A stretch of 64,000 bases of DNA from Caulobacter zeae (GTDB taxonomy: Bacteria; Pseudomonadota; Alphaproteobacteria; Caulobacterales; Caulobacteraceae). The notes under the pieces were generated by a model. It was not told the origin of the DNA and made no database searches. It saw only the letters and a program-made list of their open reading frames with translations. Below, in pieces: positions 56,409 through 64,000 of the stretch (positions within the stretch are counted from its first letter, which is position 1; every line of letters starts with the position of its first letter). The position numbers and the translations under genes are program-made. Where the stretch lies: the NCBI RefSeq assembly GCF_002858925.1, contig NZ_PJRS01000006.1:16604-80603 (forward strand), in the 5' to 3' direction.

Positions 56409-57224
56409 TTGGATGCGAACGCGGTTTATGCCCGGGCCTTGAGCCGGGCCTTCGGCGGGGCCCTGCTGTTTTCTTTCCCGCTCTTGATGACCATGGAGAT
56501 GTGGTCGCTGGGCATAGCGGTGGAGCGCTGGCGCCTGCTGGTCTTTCTGCTGCTGACCCTGCCGATGCTGATCGGTCTATCCTACTACGCCGGCTTCGAG
56601 CCGACCTTCCGGCTGAAGGACGAGGTGCTGGACGCCCTGGCCGCCTTCGGCGTCGGCTTCCTGCTGGCGGCCGTGCTGCTGGGTGTCTTCGGCGTGCTGC
56701 GGCGCGACGACATCCTCACCCAAGCTGGCCTTGGCAAGATCGCTCTGTGCGCCGCGCCAGCAGCCGTAGGCGCGCTTCTGGCCGGCAAGCAGTTGGGCGA
56801 GCGCGGGCCCGGCGCGCGGGAGAAGGAGCGCGCCGGCCCGCTCAGCGAACTCTTCCTGATGGCGGTGGGCGCGGCGTTTCTCGCTTTCAACGTCGCCCCC
56901 ACCGAGGAGATGGTGCTGATCGCCTACCAGATGGGGCCGTGGGCCACCCTGGCCCTGGTGGCGATCTCCATCCTGCTGCTGCACGTCTTCGTCTATCAGC
57001 TCGGCTTTCCGGGCGAGACGCGACGCCGCGAGGCCGGCGACTTTCGCCGCACCTTCGTGGCCTTCACCTGTCCTGGCTACGGGGTCGCCCTGCTGATGAG
57101 CCTCTACCTGCTCTGGACCTTCGGGCGCACCGATGGGGTCGCCGCCCACGAGATCGCCACCATGACCGTCGTCCTTGGCTTTCCCGCCGCCATCGGCGCG
57201 GCCACCGCGCGCCTGGTGATCTGA
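56409..57224 (+). CDS. TIGR02587 family integral membrane protein
   Basis: A 271-aa membrane protein with about eight helices, matching the TIGR02587 family: FGGALLFSFPLLMTMEMW near the start, FNVAPTEEMVLIAYQM in the middle and FAVAFTCPGYGVALLMSLY-like sequence near the end. The conserved Thr-Glu-Glu and Glu-Met-Trp in membrane segments suggest ion or proton handling, but the function is unknown. The TTG at 56409 is chosen: GGGAGG lies 9 nt upstream and it falls downstream of an exact EcfG-type promoter. Its stop overlaps the TIGR02588 gene (TGATG); the two families occur as a pair. Confidence 0.87.
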   Translation: MDANAVYARALSRAFGGALLFSFPLLMTMEMWSLGIAVERWRLLVFLLLTLPMLIGLSYYAGFEPTFRLKDEVLDALAAFGVGFLLAAVLLGVFGVLRRDDILTQAGLGKIALCAAPAAVGALLAGKQLGERGPGAREKERAGPLSELFLMAVGAAFLAFNVAPTEEMVLIAYQMGPWATLALVAISILLLHVFVYQLGFPGETRRREAGDFRRTFVAFTCPGYGVALLMSLYLLWTFGRTDGVAAHEIATMTVVLGFPAAIGAATARLVI

Positions 57225-57673
57225 TGGCCCAGAAACCCAAAGCCGCAAGTCGATCGCCGGCCTCCCGGTCGAAGGGCCCGCCAAAGCCGGCGCCGGTGAA
57301 GGAAACGCCGGCCCTGGAATGGGCCTCGGCGGCCGTGGGGCTGGCCCTTGCAGCCACGGCCATCGGCTTCACGGCTTGGGACGCCTTGTTCGGCGCCAAG
57401 GGGCCGCCGGCCATCGAGGTGAAGCTGGTCGAGGTCACGCCCACGGCTCACGGCTATGTCGCGCAGGTGGAGGCTTTCAATCACGGCGGGGAGCCGGCCG
57501 CCCAGGTCCAGATCGAAGGCGTGCTGTCGAGCCAGGGCGCGCAGCAGACCTCGGGCTTCACGATCGACTATGTCGCCGAGGGCTCCAAGGCGTCGGGCGG
57601 TCTGGTCTTCGAGAAGGATCCGAGGGCAGGCGAGCTGATGCTGCGCGCGACGGGTTTCGCCGATGCGTCCTGA
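57224..57673 (+). CDS. TIGR02588 family protein
   Basis: A 149-aa protein: a basic, Pro/Lys-rich cytoplasmic N-terminus of about 28 residues, one membrane helix (WASAAVGLALAATAIGFTAW), then an external beta-rich domain (IEVKLVEVTPTAHGYVAQVE, QIEGVLSSQG, GGLVFEKDPRAGELMLRATG). It is the usual partner of TIGR02587, probably forming one membrane complex. Coupled start at 57224. It converges with the cytochrome oxidase operon, 12 nt from that operon's last stop. Confidence 0.85.
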   Translation: MAQKPKAASRSPASRSKGPPKPAPVKETPALEWASAAVGLALAATAIGFTAWDALFGAKGPPAIEVKLVEVTPTAHGYVAQVEAFNHGGEPAAQVQIEGVLSSQGAQQTSGFTIDYVAEGSKASGGLVFEKDPRAGELMLRATGFADAS

Positions 57674-57685
57674 AGGCGTTGAACG

Positions 57686-57991
57686 CTAGTGGCGCCAGAG
57701 GAATGGCGCTGATTGCCAGATGATCGCGATGGTCGCGAGCGCGGAGGCGCAGGCCGAAAGGCGCTGGACGAAAACGCCGCCGAGGCCGGGTCGCCTCGAA
57801 GCGCGCAAAGCCCTCGAAGCCAAGGTGGCCGCGGCGCCAGCGCAGGCGAGCGTGAGGATCGCGAGGAGCCAACCGAGGGAGGCCTGATGCTCCGGCCCGG
57901 TGATGTCGGCGAGGCTGGCGATCGCATAGGCGGCCAGGAAATGTCCTGCCCAAAGGACCAGGCCGCCGAGCATTGAAAGCCAGGTGTTCAT
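57686..57991 (-). CDS. Membrane protein at the end of the caa3 oxidase operon
   Basis: A 101-aa hydrophobic protein starting MNTWLSMLGGLVLWAGHFLA with three likely membrane helices. Its ATG overlaps the stop of the fused oxidase subunit I/III gene (ATGA). Position and size suggest a small oxidase subunit or assembly factor (comparable to a subunit IV), but the sequence gives no specific motif beyond the W-A-G-H-F-x-A-A-Y pattern often found in cytochrome-oxidase-linked membrane proteins. Confidence 0.75.
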   Translation of the reverse strand: MNTWLSMLGGLVLWAGHFLAAYAIASLADITGPEHQASLGWLLAILTLACAGAAATLASRALRASRRPGLGGVFVQRLSACASALATIAIIWQSAPFLWRH

Positions 57992-60531
57992 GCCAACCCT
58001 GCAGGGAAGAGGCGCATGACGCCGAGCCCGACGAGGCCCTGGCCGGCGGTGTAGGCCAGAAAGAGGCCGACCAGCTCGATCGTGGCCGGCCGGTTCGGGC
58101 CAACATAGCCGTACAGCCGTCGCAGCAGCACGTAGAGCGCCATGATCGCCGCTACGGCGACAAAGAAACCTTGCCAGGCCAGGACGGCGTGGACGATCGC
58201 ACCTTGGGCGTTTGCCTGCGGCCTTAGGCCGGTCGCGCGCCAGGCCGACAGGTCGATCCCGAATGACAATCCCAGCAACAAGACGGCGGCCAGGATCATG
58301 ATCGTGGCCAGCCATGGTCGCGCCAGCGCTCGTCTGGCCGACAAGGCCAGGATTCCGGCCGCAAGGGCCGAAGCCGTCGGGACAATGAGCGAGGCGACGT
58401 TCGGCGCTGGTCGCCAGGCGTCGGGATTACGGCTCCAAAGAAAGACGTAGGAGAACACCGACATGGCCAGCACCATGCCGCCGACCACCAGGGTCACCAC
58501 CATGGCCCACCAGCCGGTGCTCGACGGTCCGCTGGCGTAGGTCGGCAGCTCGATCCCGGCCCCGACGTCGACCGTCTGCTGCGGCAGGGGATGGTCGAGG
58601 AACCAGCACCAGCGCAGCACGCAGACGATGGCCAGTACGCCGCTGAGCACTGAGGCGGCGTAAGCCTGCACGGTCAGCAGCAGGAAGAAGCCGGCGGTGA
58701 ACACCGCCGCCCAGACGTGCCAGCCCGACGGGACGGGCATGCGCAGCAGGTGCTGGGGCTCGGCGTTGACCGGGCTGGTCACCAGGGTCTCGCGGCCGCC
58801 GGTCGGCGCGCCGGGCAGGAAATAGCGGCCGGCGGCGACGTCGCGGGCGAGATTCTTCTGGTCCCAGAGCGGATAGAGCGAGGTCACCACCGGGATGCTA
58901 CGGGTGGAGTAGAGGCCCGCCGGCAGCCATTCGAGTCCGCCGCCCTCGTAGACGTTGCCGGCCTCGCTGGCGCCGAAGGGACGGAAGTTGCGGATCATGT
59001 CGATCACCCAGATCAGCACCCCGGCGGCGAAGACGAAGGCGCCGATGCTGGAGATGAGGTTCGGCCACTCCCAGTCGCGGCCTGCAGCATAGGTGTAGAC
59101 GCGTCGAGGCATCCCCATAAGGCCGGTCAGGTGCATAGGCAGGAAGGCCAGGTGCATGCCGGCGAACATCAACCAGAACGTCCAGCGGCCCAGCCGCTCG
59201 CTCAGCGGGCGGGCGGAGACCATGGGTGTCCAGTAGTAGATCGCCGCGAACAGCGGAAAGACCATGCCGCCGATCAGCACGTAGTGCAGGTGGGCGACGA
59301 TGAAATAGGTGTCGTGGGCCTGCCAGTCGAAGGGGACCATGGCCGCCATCACGCCCGTCAGCCCGCCCATGACGAAGATCAGCAGCGAGCCGAGCACGAA
59401 AAGCCCCGGCGCATTGAACTTCATCCGGCCCGAGGCGACCGTGGCGATCCAGGAAAAGACCTGCACGCCAGCGGGCAGACTGACGGCCATGGACGCGGCC
59501 GAGAACATCCCGACGGACACGCCCGGCAGGCCGGTGGTGAACATGTGGTGGGCCCAGACCCCGAAACTGATGAAGCCCGTGGCCAGGAAGGCCAGCACCA
59601 CCAGCCAGTGACCGATCAGCGGCGTGCGCGCCACGGCCGGCACGATGGTCGACATCGCGCCCGCCGCCGGCAGGAAGATGATGTAGACCTCCGGGTGGCC
59701 GAAGAACCAGAAGAGGTGCTGCCACAGCATCGGGTCTCCGCCGCGCGCGGCGTCGAAGAACGGCCAGCCCAGGGCGCGCTCCAGCTCCAGCAGGGTGGTG
59801 GCCAGGATCACCGACGGGAAGGCGATGATGATCATGCCGGCGAACACCAGCATGGCCCAGGCGAACACCGGCAGCTTGTCCAGGGTCATGCCTGGCGCGC
59901 GGGTCTTCAGCACCCCGACGATGATCTCGATGGCCCCGGCGATGGCCGAGATCTCGATGAAGCCGATGCCCAGCAGCCAGAAGTCGGCGTTGATCCCCGG
60001 CGAGTAGGTTGTCGAGGTCAGGGGCGGATACATGAACCAGCCGCCATTGGGCGCGAGGCCGAAGAACAGCGAGCAGAAGAATGCCAGGCCCCCGATCAGA
60101 TACGCCCAGAAGGCGTAGGCCGACAGGCGCGGGAAGGGCAGGTCGCGCGCGCCCAGCATCTGCGGCAGCAGCAGCACGCCCAACGCCTCGACCGCCGGCA
60201 CCGCGAACAGGAACATCATCACCGTGCCGTGCATGGTGAAGATCTGGTTGTAGGTCTCCTGGGCCAGCACGCCCTGCATCGGCAGGGCCAGCTGGGTGCG
60301 CATCAGGAGCGCCAACACCCCGGCCAGCACGAAGAACAGCATGGCCGCGCCGACGTAATAGACGCCGACATAGTTGTTGTTGATCGCCATGATCCACTGC
60401 CAGCCCTTGGGCGCGCACCAGATCGCTTCCAGTTGCTCCAGCTCGCCCTTCGGCCGTCGTCCTTTGGTCGGGAAGCGTTCGTAGAGGGTGGGGTCGAAGC
60501 CGGTCTCGGACTGGACGGGAGGGCCGCTCAC
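57988..60531 (-). CDS. ctaD: Cytochrome c oxidase subunit I fused to subunit III (caa3-type)
   Basis: Terminal oxidase reducing oxygen to water and pumping protons. The 847-aa protein begins MSGPPVQSETGFDPTLYERF. Subunit I residues include the low-spin haem region FTMHGTVMMFLF, the Cu-B site WFFGHPEVYIIFLPAAG, and AHLHYVLIGGMVFPLF. After about residue 560 a subunit-III-like segment follows (PSGWHVWAAVFTAGFFLLLT, then five or more helices), a known fusion in caa3 oxidases. The start is GTG at 60531 overlapping the subunit II stop (GTGA). Translation is probably coupled through subunit II, III and the small membrane gene. Confidence 0.95.
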   Translation of the reverse strand: MSGPPVQSETGFDPTLYERFPTKGRRPKGELEQLEAIWCAPKGWQWIMAINNNYVGVYYVGAAMLFFVLAGVLALLMRTQLALPMQGVLAQETYNQIFTMHGTVMMFLFAVPAVEALGVLLLPQMLGARDLPFPRLSAYAFWAYLIGGLAFFCSLFFGLAPNGGWFMYPPLTSTTYSPGINADFWLLGIGFIEISAIAGAIEIIVGVLKTRAPGMTLDKLPVFAWAMLVFAGMIIIAFPSVILATTLLELERALGWPFFDAARGGDPMLWQHLFWFFGHPEVYIIFLPAAGAMSTIVPAVARTPLIGHWLVVLAFLATGFISFGVWAHHMFTTGLPGVSVGMFSAASMAVSLPAGVQVFSWIATVASGRMKFNAPGLFVLGSLLIFVMGGLTGVMAAMVPFDWQAHDTYFIVAHLHYVLIGGMVFPLFAAIYYWTPMVSARPLSERLGRWTFWLMFAGMHLAFLPMHLTGLMGMPRRVYTYAAGRDWEWPNLISSIGAFVFAAGVLIWVIDMIRNFRPFGASEAGNVYEGGGLEWLPAGLYSTRSIPVVTSLYPLWDQKNLARDVAAGRYFLPGAPTGGRETLVTSPVNAEPQHLLRMPVPSGWHVWAAVFTAGFFLLLTVQAYAASVLSGVLAIVCVLRWCWFLDHPLPQQTVDVGAGIELPTYASGPSSTGWWAMVVTLVVGGMVLAMSVFSYVFLWSRNPDAWRPAPNVASLIVPTASALAAGILALSARRALARPWLATIMILAAVLLLGLSFGIDLSAWRATGLRPQANAQGAIVHAVLAWQGFFVAVAAIMALYVLLRRLYGYVGPNRPATIELVGLFLAYTAGQGLVGLGVMRLFPAGLA

Positions 60532-61493
60532 TTCAGGCTCTCCAGATAGGCTGAGACGTCGCGTAGTTCCTGGCCGCTGAGCACCGGATAGGCCGGCATG
60601 CGGTTGCCGGGCTTGATCGCCTGGCTGTCGCCGATCCAGCCGGCCAGGGTTCCCTGGTTGTTGGGCAGGACGCCCGCGCCGAGGGTGCGTCGGGCGCCCA
60701 CATGGGTCAGGTCCGGGCCCGCCAGTCCGTTGGCGTCCGTGCCGCGAATGGCGTGGCAGGCGCCGCAACCAGCGCGATCGAACACCGCCTTGCCGCTGAC
60801 CAGGGCCGATGCGGGGACGGCAGGCGCAGCCTGCCTGGCTTTCCAGGTCTCGTAGTCGGCCGGCGCGTGGGCGACGACGACCAGGGCCATCAGCGCATGC
60901 GGCCCGCCGCAGAACTCGGCGCATTGGGCGCCGTACTCGCCGGGCTTGTCGGCCTGGATGCGCAGGATGTTGCGGCGGCCGGGGATCATGTCGAGCTTGC
61001 CGTTCAGTCGCGGGATCCAAAGGCTATGGATGACGTCGGTCGACTCCAGCTCCAGCGCCACGGGGCGGCCGGCGGGAATATGAATCTCGTTGGCGTCCTG
61101 GAAGGCCTCGGCGCCGGACGCATCCAGATAGGCCACGCGCCACCACCACATCTCGCCGGTGACCCGGATACGCAGCTCGCCGGGCCTTGGCGGCTCGCTC
61201 AGCTTGTGGGTCAGGGTCAGGCCCCAGGCGAGTAGGGCGCTCAGCACCACGACCGGGAAGGCGATCCCCGCGATCCAGACGAGGCGCTCGCCGCCCAGTT
61301 TCTGCCGCCAGGCGCGCGGCGCGAACAGAGCCAGGGCCAGGGCGATGACGACGATCGCCAGCACAGCGGCGGTCATGGCCAGCAGGCCCCAGGTCAGGCT
61401 GCTCAGCGGCGCGGCGAACGGTCCGGCTGGATCGAGCGCGGGTGGCGGCCAGCCCTTAAGGCTGTCGTGAGCGGGCGGCGCGTCAGTCGGCAT
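60528..61493 (-). CDS. ctaC: Cytochrome c oxidase subunit II with fused cytochrome c
   Basis: A 321-aa membrane-anchored subunit II: two N-terminal membrane helices, then a cupredoxin domain with the binuclear Cu-A motif GEYGAQCAEFCGGPHALM and the aromatic run GEMWWWRVAYLD. A C-terminal cytochrome c domain carries the haem motif CGACH (in VFDRAGCGACHAIRGTD) and a distal Met in NRMPAYP. This fused layout defines caa3 oxidases, which accept electrons directly from cytochrome c. Its ATG lies inside the end of the upstream cytochrome c gene (11-nt overlap). Confidence 0.95.
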   Translation of the reverse strand: MPTDAPPAHDSLKGWPPPALDPAGPFAAPLSSLTWGLLAMTAAVLAIVVIALALALFAPRAWRQKLGGERLVWIAGIAFPVVVLSALLAWGLTLTHKLSEPPRPGELRIRVTGEMWWWRVAYLDASGAEAFQDANEIHIPAGRPVALELESTDVIHSLWIPRLNGKLDMIPGRRNILRIQADKPGEYGAQCAEFCGGPHALMALVVVAHAPADYETWKARQAAPAVPASALVSGKAVFDRAGCGACHAIRGTDANGLAGPDLTHVGARRTLGAGVLPNNQGTLAGWIGDSQAIKPGNRMPAYPVLSGQELRDVSAYLESLK

Positions 61494-61872
61494 CGAGCGT
61501 ATAGAGGTAGGCCGCGACGTCGCGGGCTTGGTCTTCGGCCAGACCTGAGGCGGGCATTGCGGTGTCGGGAGCCATGGCCGGCGCGTCGCGCAGCCAGGCC
61601 ACCAACACGTCGGGGCGATTTGGAAAGCGGCCGGCGATCATCGTCTGGCTCGACATGCCATCAAGCGGTCCGCCCACCGCGCCGCGCGGCCATTTCAGGC
61701 CCGGAACGCGATGGCAGGCGCCGCAGCCCTCAGCTTCGATCAGGGCCAGGCCTCGGGCCGGATCGGCGCCGAGGATCTGCCGCTCGGGGATGGCCTTCTC
61801 GGCGCAGGCCACCAACGTCGCGCCGGCCAGGCCGATCATCGCCGCATGGGCCGTTCTGGTTCCACCGTTCAA
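61483..61872 (-). CDS. Cytochrome c lipoprotein ahead of caa3 oxidase
   Basis: A 129-aa exported cytochrome c. The N-terminus has a lipoprotein signal with lipobox LVAC, so the protein is probably membrane-tethered. It has one haem motif CGACH and a C-terminal MPASGL that can supply the Met ligand. It probably delivers electrons to subunit II. The start is TTG at 61872 with GAGGGG about 6 nt upstream; an ATG at 61839 would truncate the signal. First gene of the oxidase operon, divergent from another cytochrome c gene across a strong dyad. Confidence 0.85.
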   Translation of the reverse strand: MNGGTRTAHAAMIGLAGATLVACAEKAIPERQILGADPARGLALIEAEGCGACHRVPGLKWPRGAVGGPLDGMSSQTMIAGRFPNRPDVLVAWLRDAPAMAPDTAMPASGLAEDQARDVAAYLYTLDAD

Positions 61873-61900
61873 GCCTGCCCCTCACGACGTTCCAGGGCTG

Positions 61901-61933
61901 AACCCGTCGGAACAGTCGCGGTTCCGCCGGGTT
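61901..61933. promoter_or_regulatory. 33-bp dyad between divergent cytochrome c genes
   Basis: AACCCG-n-CGGAAC-N7-GTTCCG-n-CGGGTT: two 6-bp arms on each side pair perfectly around a 7-nt centre, with one mismatched base pair. It fills half of the 69-bp divergent gap and ends 8 nt before the rightward start codon. Operator or leader hairpin. Confidence 0.6.
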
Positions 61934-61941
61934 TAGGCGGG

Positions 61942-62682
61942 GTGGGCCATCAGACCGTGCTTTTCGCCATCCTAGCCGTCGCCGGCGCCGTGTCGGCCTG
62001 CGGCCGCGCGCCTGGCGAGACCGATCGCCGCCTGAGCATCGACGGCCGCACCGTGGCGATGAGCGGCGGCGCGGGCGGGGCGGCCAAGGCCTGCTTCTCC
62101 TGTCATGGCCTCGACGGCATGGGCGACGGCATCTCGATCCCGCGCCTCACAGGCCTCGACGCCGGCTATCTGCAAAAGCAGATGGAGGACTACGCCTCAG
62201 GCATTCGTCCCGACAAGGTCATGGGGCCCGTCGCCAAGCCGCTCGACGACCGCTCCCGGCGCGCCGTGGCGGCCTATTATGCCAGCCTGCCCGTCAGCTC
62301 GAGCCCGGCCTCGGCCGCGCCGCCGCCGATCCTCTGGACGCAGGGCGATCCCAAACGCGGCCTCCCGCCCTGCGCCGCCTGCCATGGCGCCGAAGGGCAA
62401 GGCGTCGGTGGGGGCCAGCCCGCGCTGGCCGGACAGCCGGCCGCCTACACGCTGGATCAACTGAAGCGCTGGAAGCGGGCTGCGCGCCGCAACGATCCGC
62501 GCGGAGTGATGGCCACGATCGCCGCCAAGCTCACCGAAAACGAAGCCGCCGCCTTAGCGGCCTGGTCAGAGACGCAACCTGCTTCTCCAGCGCTCGCCAG
62601 CGGCGTTGCCAGCGCGTCCGCCGTCGCGGCCGCTGCGGCAGGATCGGCAGCATCCCGTGAAGGACGTCGTCGCGATCGATGA
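61942..62682 (+). CDS. Di-haem cytochrome c (c4/c553-like) lipoprotein
   Basis: A 246-aa exported cytochrome with a lipobox-type signal (FAILAVAGAVSAC) and two c-type haem sites, CFSCH and CAACH, each followed by cytochrome c4-like sequence (GLDGMGDGISIPRLTGLDAG; GAEGQGVGGGQPALAGQPAA). It likely shuttles electrons between a dehydrogenase or bc1 complex and the oxidase. The start is GTG at 61942 with AGGCGGG upstream. The last 45 or so residues are Ala/Ser-rich and overlap the convergent cytochrome b gene by 152 bp, so the native stop may have been lost. Confidence 0.85.
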   Translation: MGHQTVLFAILAVAGAVSACGRAPGETDRRLSIDGRTVAMSGGAGGAAKACFSCHGLDGMGDGISIPRLTGLDAGYLQKQMEDYASGIRPDKVMGPVAKPLDDRSRRAVAAYYASLPVSSSPASAAPPPILWTQGDPKRGLPPCAACHGAEGQGVGGGQPALAGQPAAYTLDQLKRWKRAARRNDPRGVMATIAAKLTENEAAALAAWSETQPASPALASGVASASAVAAAAAGSAASREGRRRDR

Positions 62683-63241
62683 GGTGGTGCTTCAGCGCCG
62701 CCCCCACATGAATCGGGATCATGGCCACGAGGCTCAGCGCCAGGCCCCAGTGCAGCCACTCGGCGACGGCCTCGATGGTCCAGAGCGTCGAATGCGACAG
62801 CTCGCGGAACGGCAGCAGGGGCCAGGGCGCGAGGTTGAGCAGGGTCAGTTCCGTCTCGCGGCTGGTGGCCGACACCATCGCCCAGCCGCTCAGAGGCAGA
62901 CCGAACAGGCAGGTATAGAAGACGTAGTGGGTGATATGGGCGGCGACGCTTTCCCAACCGGGCTTGTCGGCGTCGTTGATCACCGCCGGCGCGAACAGCC
63001 GCCAGCCGACGCGGCCCAGCACTAGGACCAGCATCAACACCCCGACCATATAGTGCAGCTCATAGGCCGCCTGCATCTCGCCGCCGGGTGTGGTGCGGCC
63101 CATCCACCAGCCCCAGCCGATCTGGAACACCACCAGCGCCGCCATGGTCCAGTGGAAGACGATGGCCACCGGCGAATAGCGGCCCTCGTCGGCATGGCCG
63201 GCCGCCCATTCGAAGATGTTCTCGATCAGCCGGTCGATCAT
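62531..63241 (-). CDS. Cytochrome b561-family protein
   Basis: A 236-aa membrane protein with four helices and the histidines of a di-haem b561: SPVAIVFHWTMAALVVFQIG, AAYELHYMVGVLMLVLVLGR, HITHYVFYTCLFGLPLSGW and AVAEWLHWGLALSLVAMIPI with HVGAALKHHLIDRDD. It likely passes electrons from quinol or a dehydrogenase to the cytochromes c nearby. The ATG overlaps the CtaG-like gene's stop (ATGA). The Arg-rich C-terminal tail (residues 200-236) lies in the region overlapping the convergent cytochrome c gene. Confidence 0.88.
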   Translation of the reverse strand: MIDRLIENIFEWAAGHADEGRYSPVAIVFHWTMAALVVFQIGWGWWMGRTTPGGEMQAAYELHYMVGVLMLVLVLGRVGWRLFAPAVINDADKPGWESVAAHITHYVFYTCLFGLPLSGWAMVSATSRETELTLLNLAPWPLLPFRELSHSTLWTIEAVAEWLHWGLALSLVAMIPIHVGAALKHHLIDRDDVLHGMLPILPQRPRRRTRWQRRWRALEKQVASLTRPLRRRLRFR

Positions 63242-63957
63242 CGGGCGGCGACCGTCGCCATGCCGCGAAGCTGGCGACCCAGCAGCACCAGAGCCGCCGC
63301 CAGATAGGCGCCAGCGGCGGGGATCCACATCAGCAGTCCCGCCATCTGCTGGTCCTCCACCGGCGACAGCCCCCAAGCGACGGTGGTCAGGGCGTGCGGC
63401 GCGTAGAGGGCGCGCGGCATGAAGGTCAGCAGGGCGCCCAGCAAACCCATCTGCACCGTCGTCGCCAGCAGGGCCGCGACGCCGGCGGGGGCAGGGGCGT
63501 TTCGGACCGAACGCCAGAACAGCGTCGCGCTCAGCAGCAGGCTGGCCTGCATTAGCCAGTAGACGCCATCGTTCGACATCGCCGCGCCGTAGAAGGCCGG
63601 GACGTGCCAGATCCAGAACACGGTCGCGAAGGCGAGGGTGCTCAAGGCTAGACCCTTCGCTCGCTCAACCGGCGGCAAGGCCCAGGCCAGCAACGGCGCG
63701 GCCAGGCTGGTCAGCAGCACGTGGTGCAGCGTGCGGGCCGAGAACAGCGCCGAACTGAGCGCGCAGAGGGGCGATACGAAGCTGACCAGCAACGCCGCCA
63801 CGGCCGCGAAGGCTAAGCCGCGCCTGGTCGGCGCTGTGATCCAAAGCCAAGCAGCTATCAGCGCCAGCGCGCCGAGCAGCAGTGGGTCGAGGTTCCAGCG
63901 GCTCCAGATATCGGCCGGCGAGGGGCCGGCGCCGCAGTAAGGCGTCCAGGTCTCCAT
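63238..63957 (-). CDS. ctaG: caa3-type oxidase assembly factor CtaG
   Basis: A 239-aa polytopic protein of the caa3_CtaG family (about seven helices), required for assembly of caa3 oxidase in Bacillus. Typical segments: YCGAGPSPADIWSRWNLDPL at the start, FVSPLCALSSALFSARTLHH in the second helix pair, WIWHVPAFYGAAM and GLSPVEDQQMAGLLMWIPAA near the end. It sits 3 nt after an upstream partial gene on the same strand and overlaps the b561 gene. Its presence supports the caa3 assignment of the neighbouring oxidase. Confidence 0.9.
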   Translation of the reverse strand: METWTPYCGAGPSPADIWSRWNLDPLLLGALALIAAWLWITAPTRRGLAFAAVAALLVSFVSPLCALSSALFSARTLHHVLLTSLAAPLLAWALPPVERAKGLALSTLAFATVFWIWHVPAFYGAAMSNDGVYWLMQASLLLSATLFWRSVRNAPAPAGVAALLATTVQMGLLGALLTFMPRALYAPHALTTVAWGLSPVEDQQMAGLLMWIPAAGAYLAAALVLLGRQLRGMATVAAR

Positions 63958-63960
63958 GGC

Positions 63961-64000
63961 TCAGCCTTTCGGCAGGGCGTAGGCGATCACGTAGTCGCCC
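63961..64000 (-). CDS. C-terminal end of a probable PQQ-dependent dehydrogenase (partial)
   Basis: Only the last 12 codons are in the window, reading GDYVIAYALPKG then TGA. This ending resembles the C-termini of membrane or soluble quinoprotein (PQQ) glucose/alcohol dehydrogenases, which fits a respiratory locus, but twelve residues cannot prove it. It is followed after 3 nt by ctaG and is therefore the upstream gene of that operon. Confidence 0.4.
   Translation of the reverse strand, partial: GDYVIAYALPKG

Overview
This is a GC-rich, tightly packed chromosomal segment. The gene content points to an alphaproteobacterium of the Caulobacteraceae (Caulobacter or Phenylobacterium type), but this is inferred from gene families and promoter style, not from a marker gene. 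The pointers are an HWE-type kinase, a caa3 oxidase operon, several Crp/Fnr proteins, small DUF genes of the general stress response, and EcfG/SigT-like promoters (GGAAC-N16/17-[C/G]GTT). I see no rRNA, tRNA, CRISPR array, insertion sequence or integrase.

Layout. 1-5.4 kb: nhaA, a soluble hybrid histidine kinase, and an unknown helical protein with a RecB-like PD-(D/E)XK nuclease core; a small reading frame overlaps the front of the last gene. 5.7-18.6 kb: a glycogen/trehalose locus. glgB-glgX-treZ-malQ-treY run leftward with 4-nt stop/start overlaps, and glgA plus a 78-aa gene run rightward behind a short leader ORF. 18.7-24.4 kb: a Crp/Fnr regulator, a PNPOx-fold stress protein and an Mfd-type translocase.

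24.5-36.8 kb is a stress and DNA-repair region: DUF1206-DUF2252, a thioredoxin-reductase-like flavoprotein, DUF4142-DUF3597, bacterial NHEJ (LigD, Ku and two small partners), catalase KatE and a hemerythrin-like protein. 36.9-45 kb: an HWE kinase, small DUF proteins, two divergent Crp/Fnr regulators and a haem-oxygenase-fold iron enzyme with two small partners. 45-53.3 kb: an SRPBCC protein, a zinc alcohol dehydrogenase and a short-chain dehydrogenase in one operon, two very small genes, an Nramp-related transporter, a second hemerythrin-like protein with CinA, a GFA protein, a DUF883 protein, a degenerate receiver-like protein and a SemiSWEET.

53.3-57.7 kb: a membrane hybrid kinase divergent from an OhrR-like MarR regulator across a nested dyad, then DUF4126 and the TIGR02587/TIGR02588 membrane pair. 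57.7-64 kb: a caa3-type cytochrome oxidase (subunits I and III fused, subunit II fused to cytochrome c), two more cytochromes c, a cytochrome b561-like protein, CtaG, and the last codons of a probable quinoprotein dehydrogenase.

How it fits together. Eight matches to the general-stress sigma factor promoter lie just upstream of correctly oriented genes between 24 and 57 kb. They would tie desiccation, oxidative and osmotic protection (catalase, hemerythrins, dehydrogenases, DUF proteins) into one regulon beside glycogen/trehalose metabolism and NHEJ. The least explained items are the PD-(D/E)XK protein with its overlapping small ORF (whose peptide motif recurs at 47.6 kb), a CTAGGT[T/C]AT motif upstream of three genes or operons, leader ORFs in front of glgA and the Nramp gene, and a 33-bp dyad between the two cytochrome c genes.
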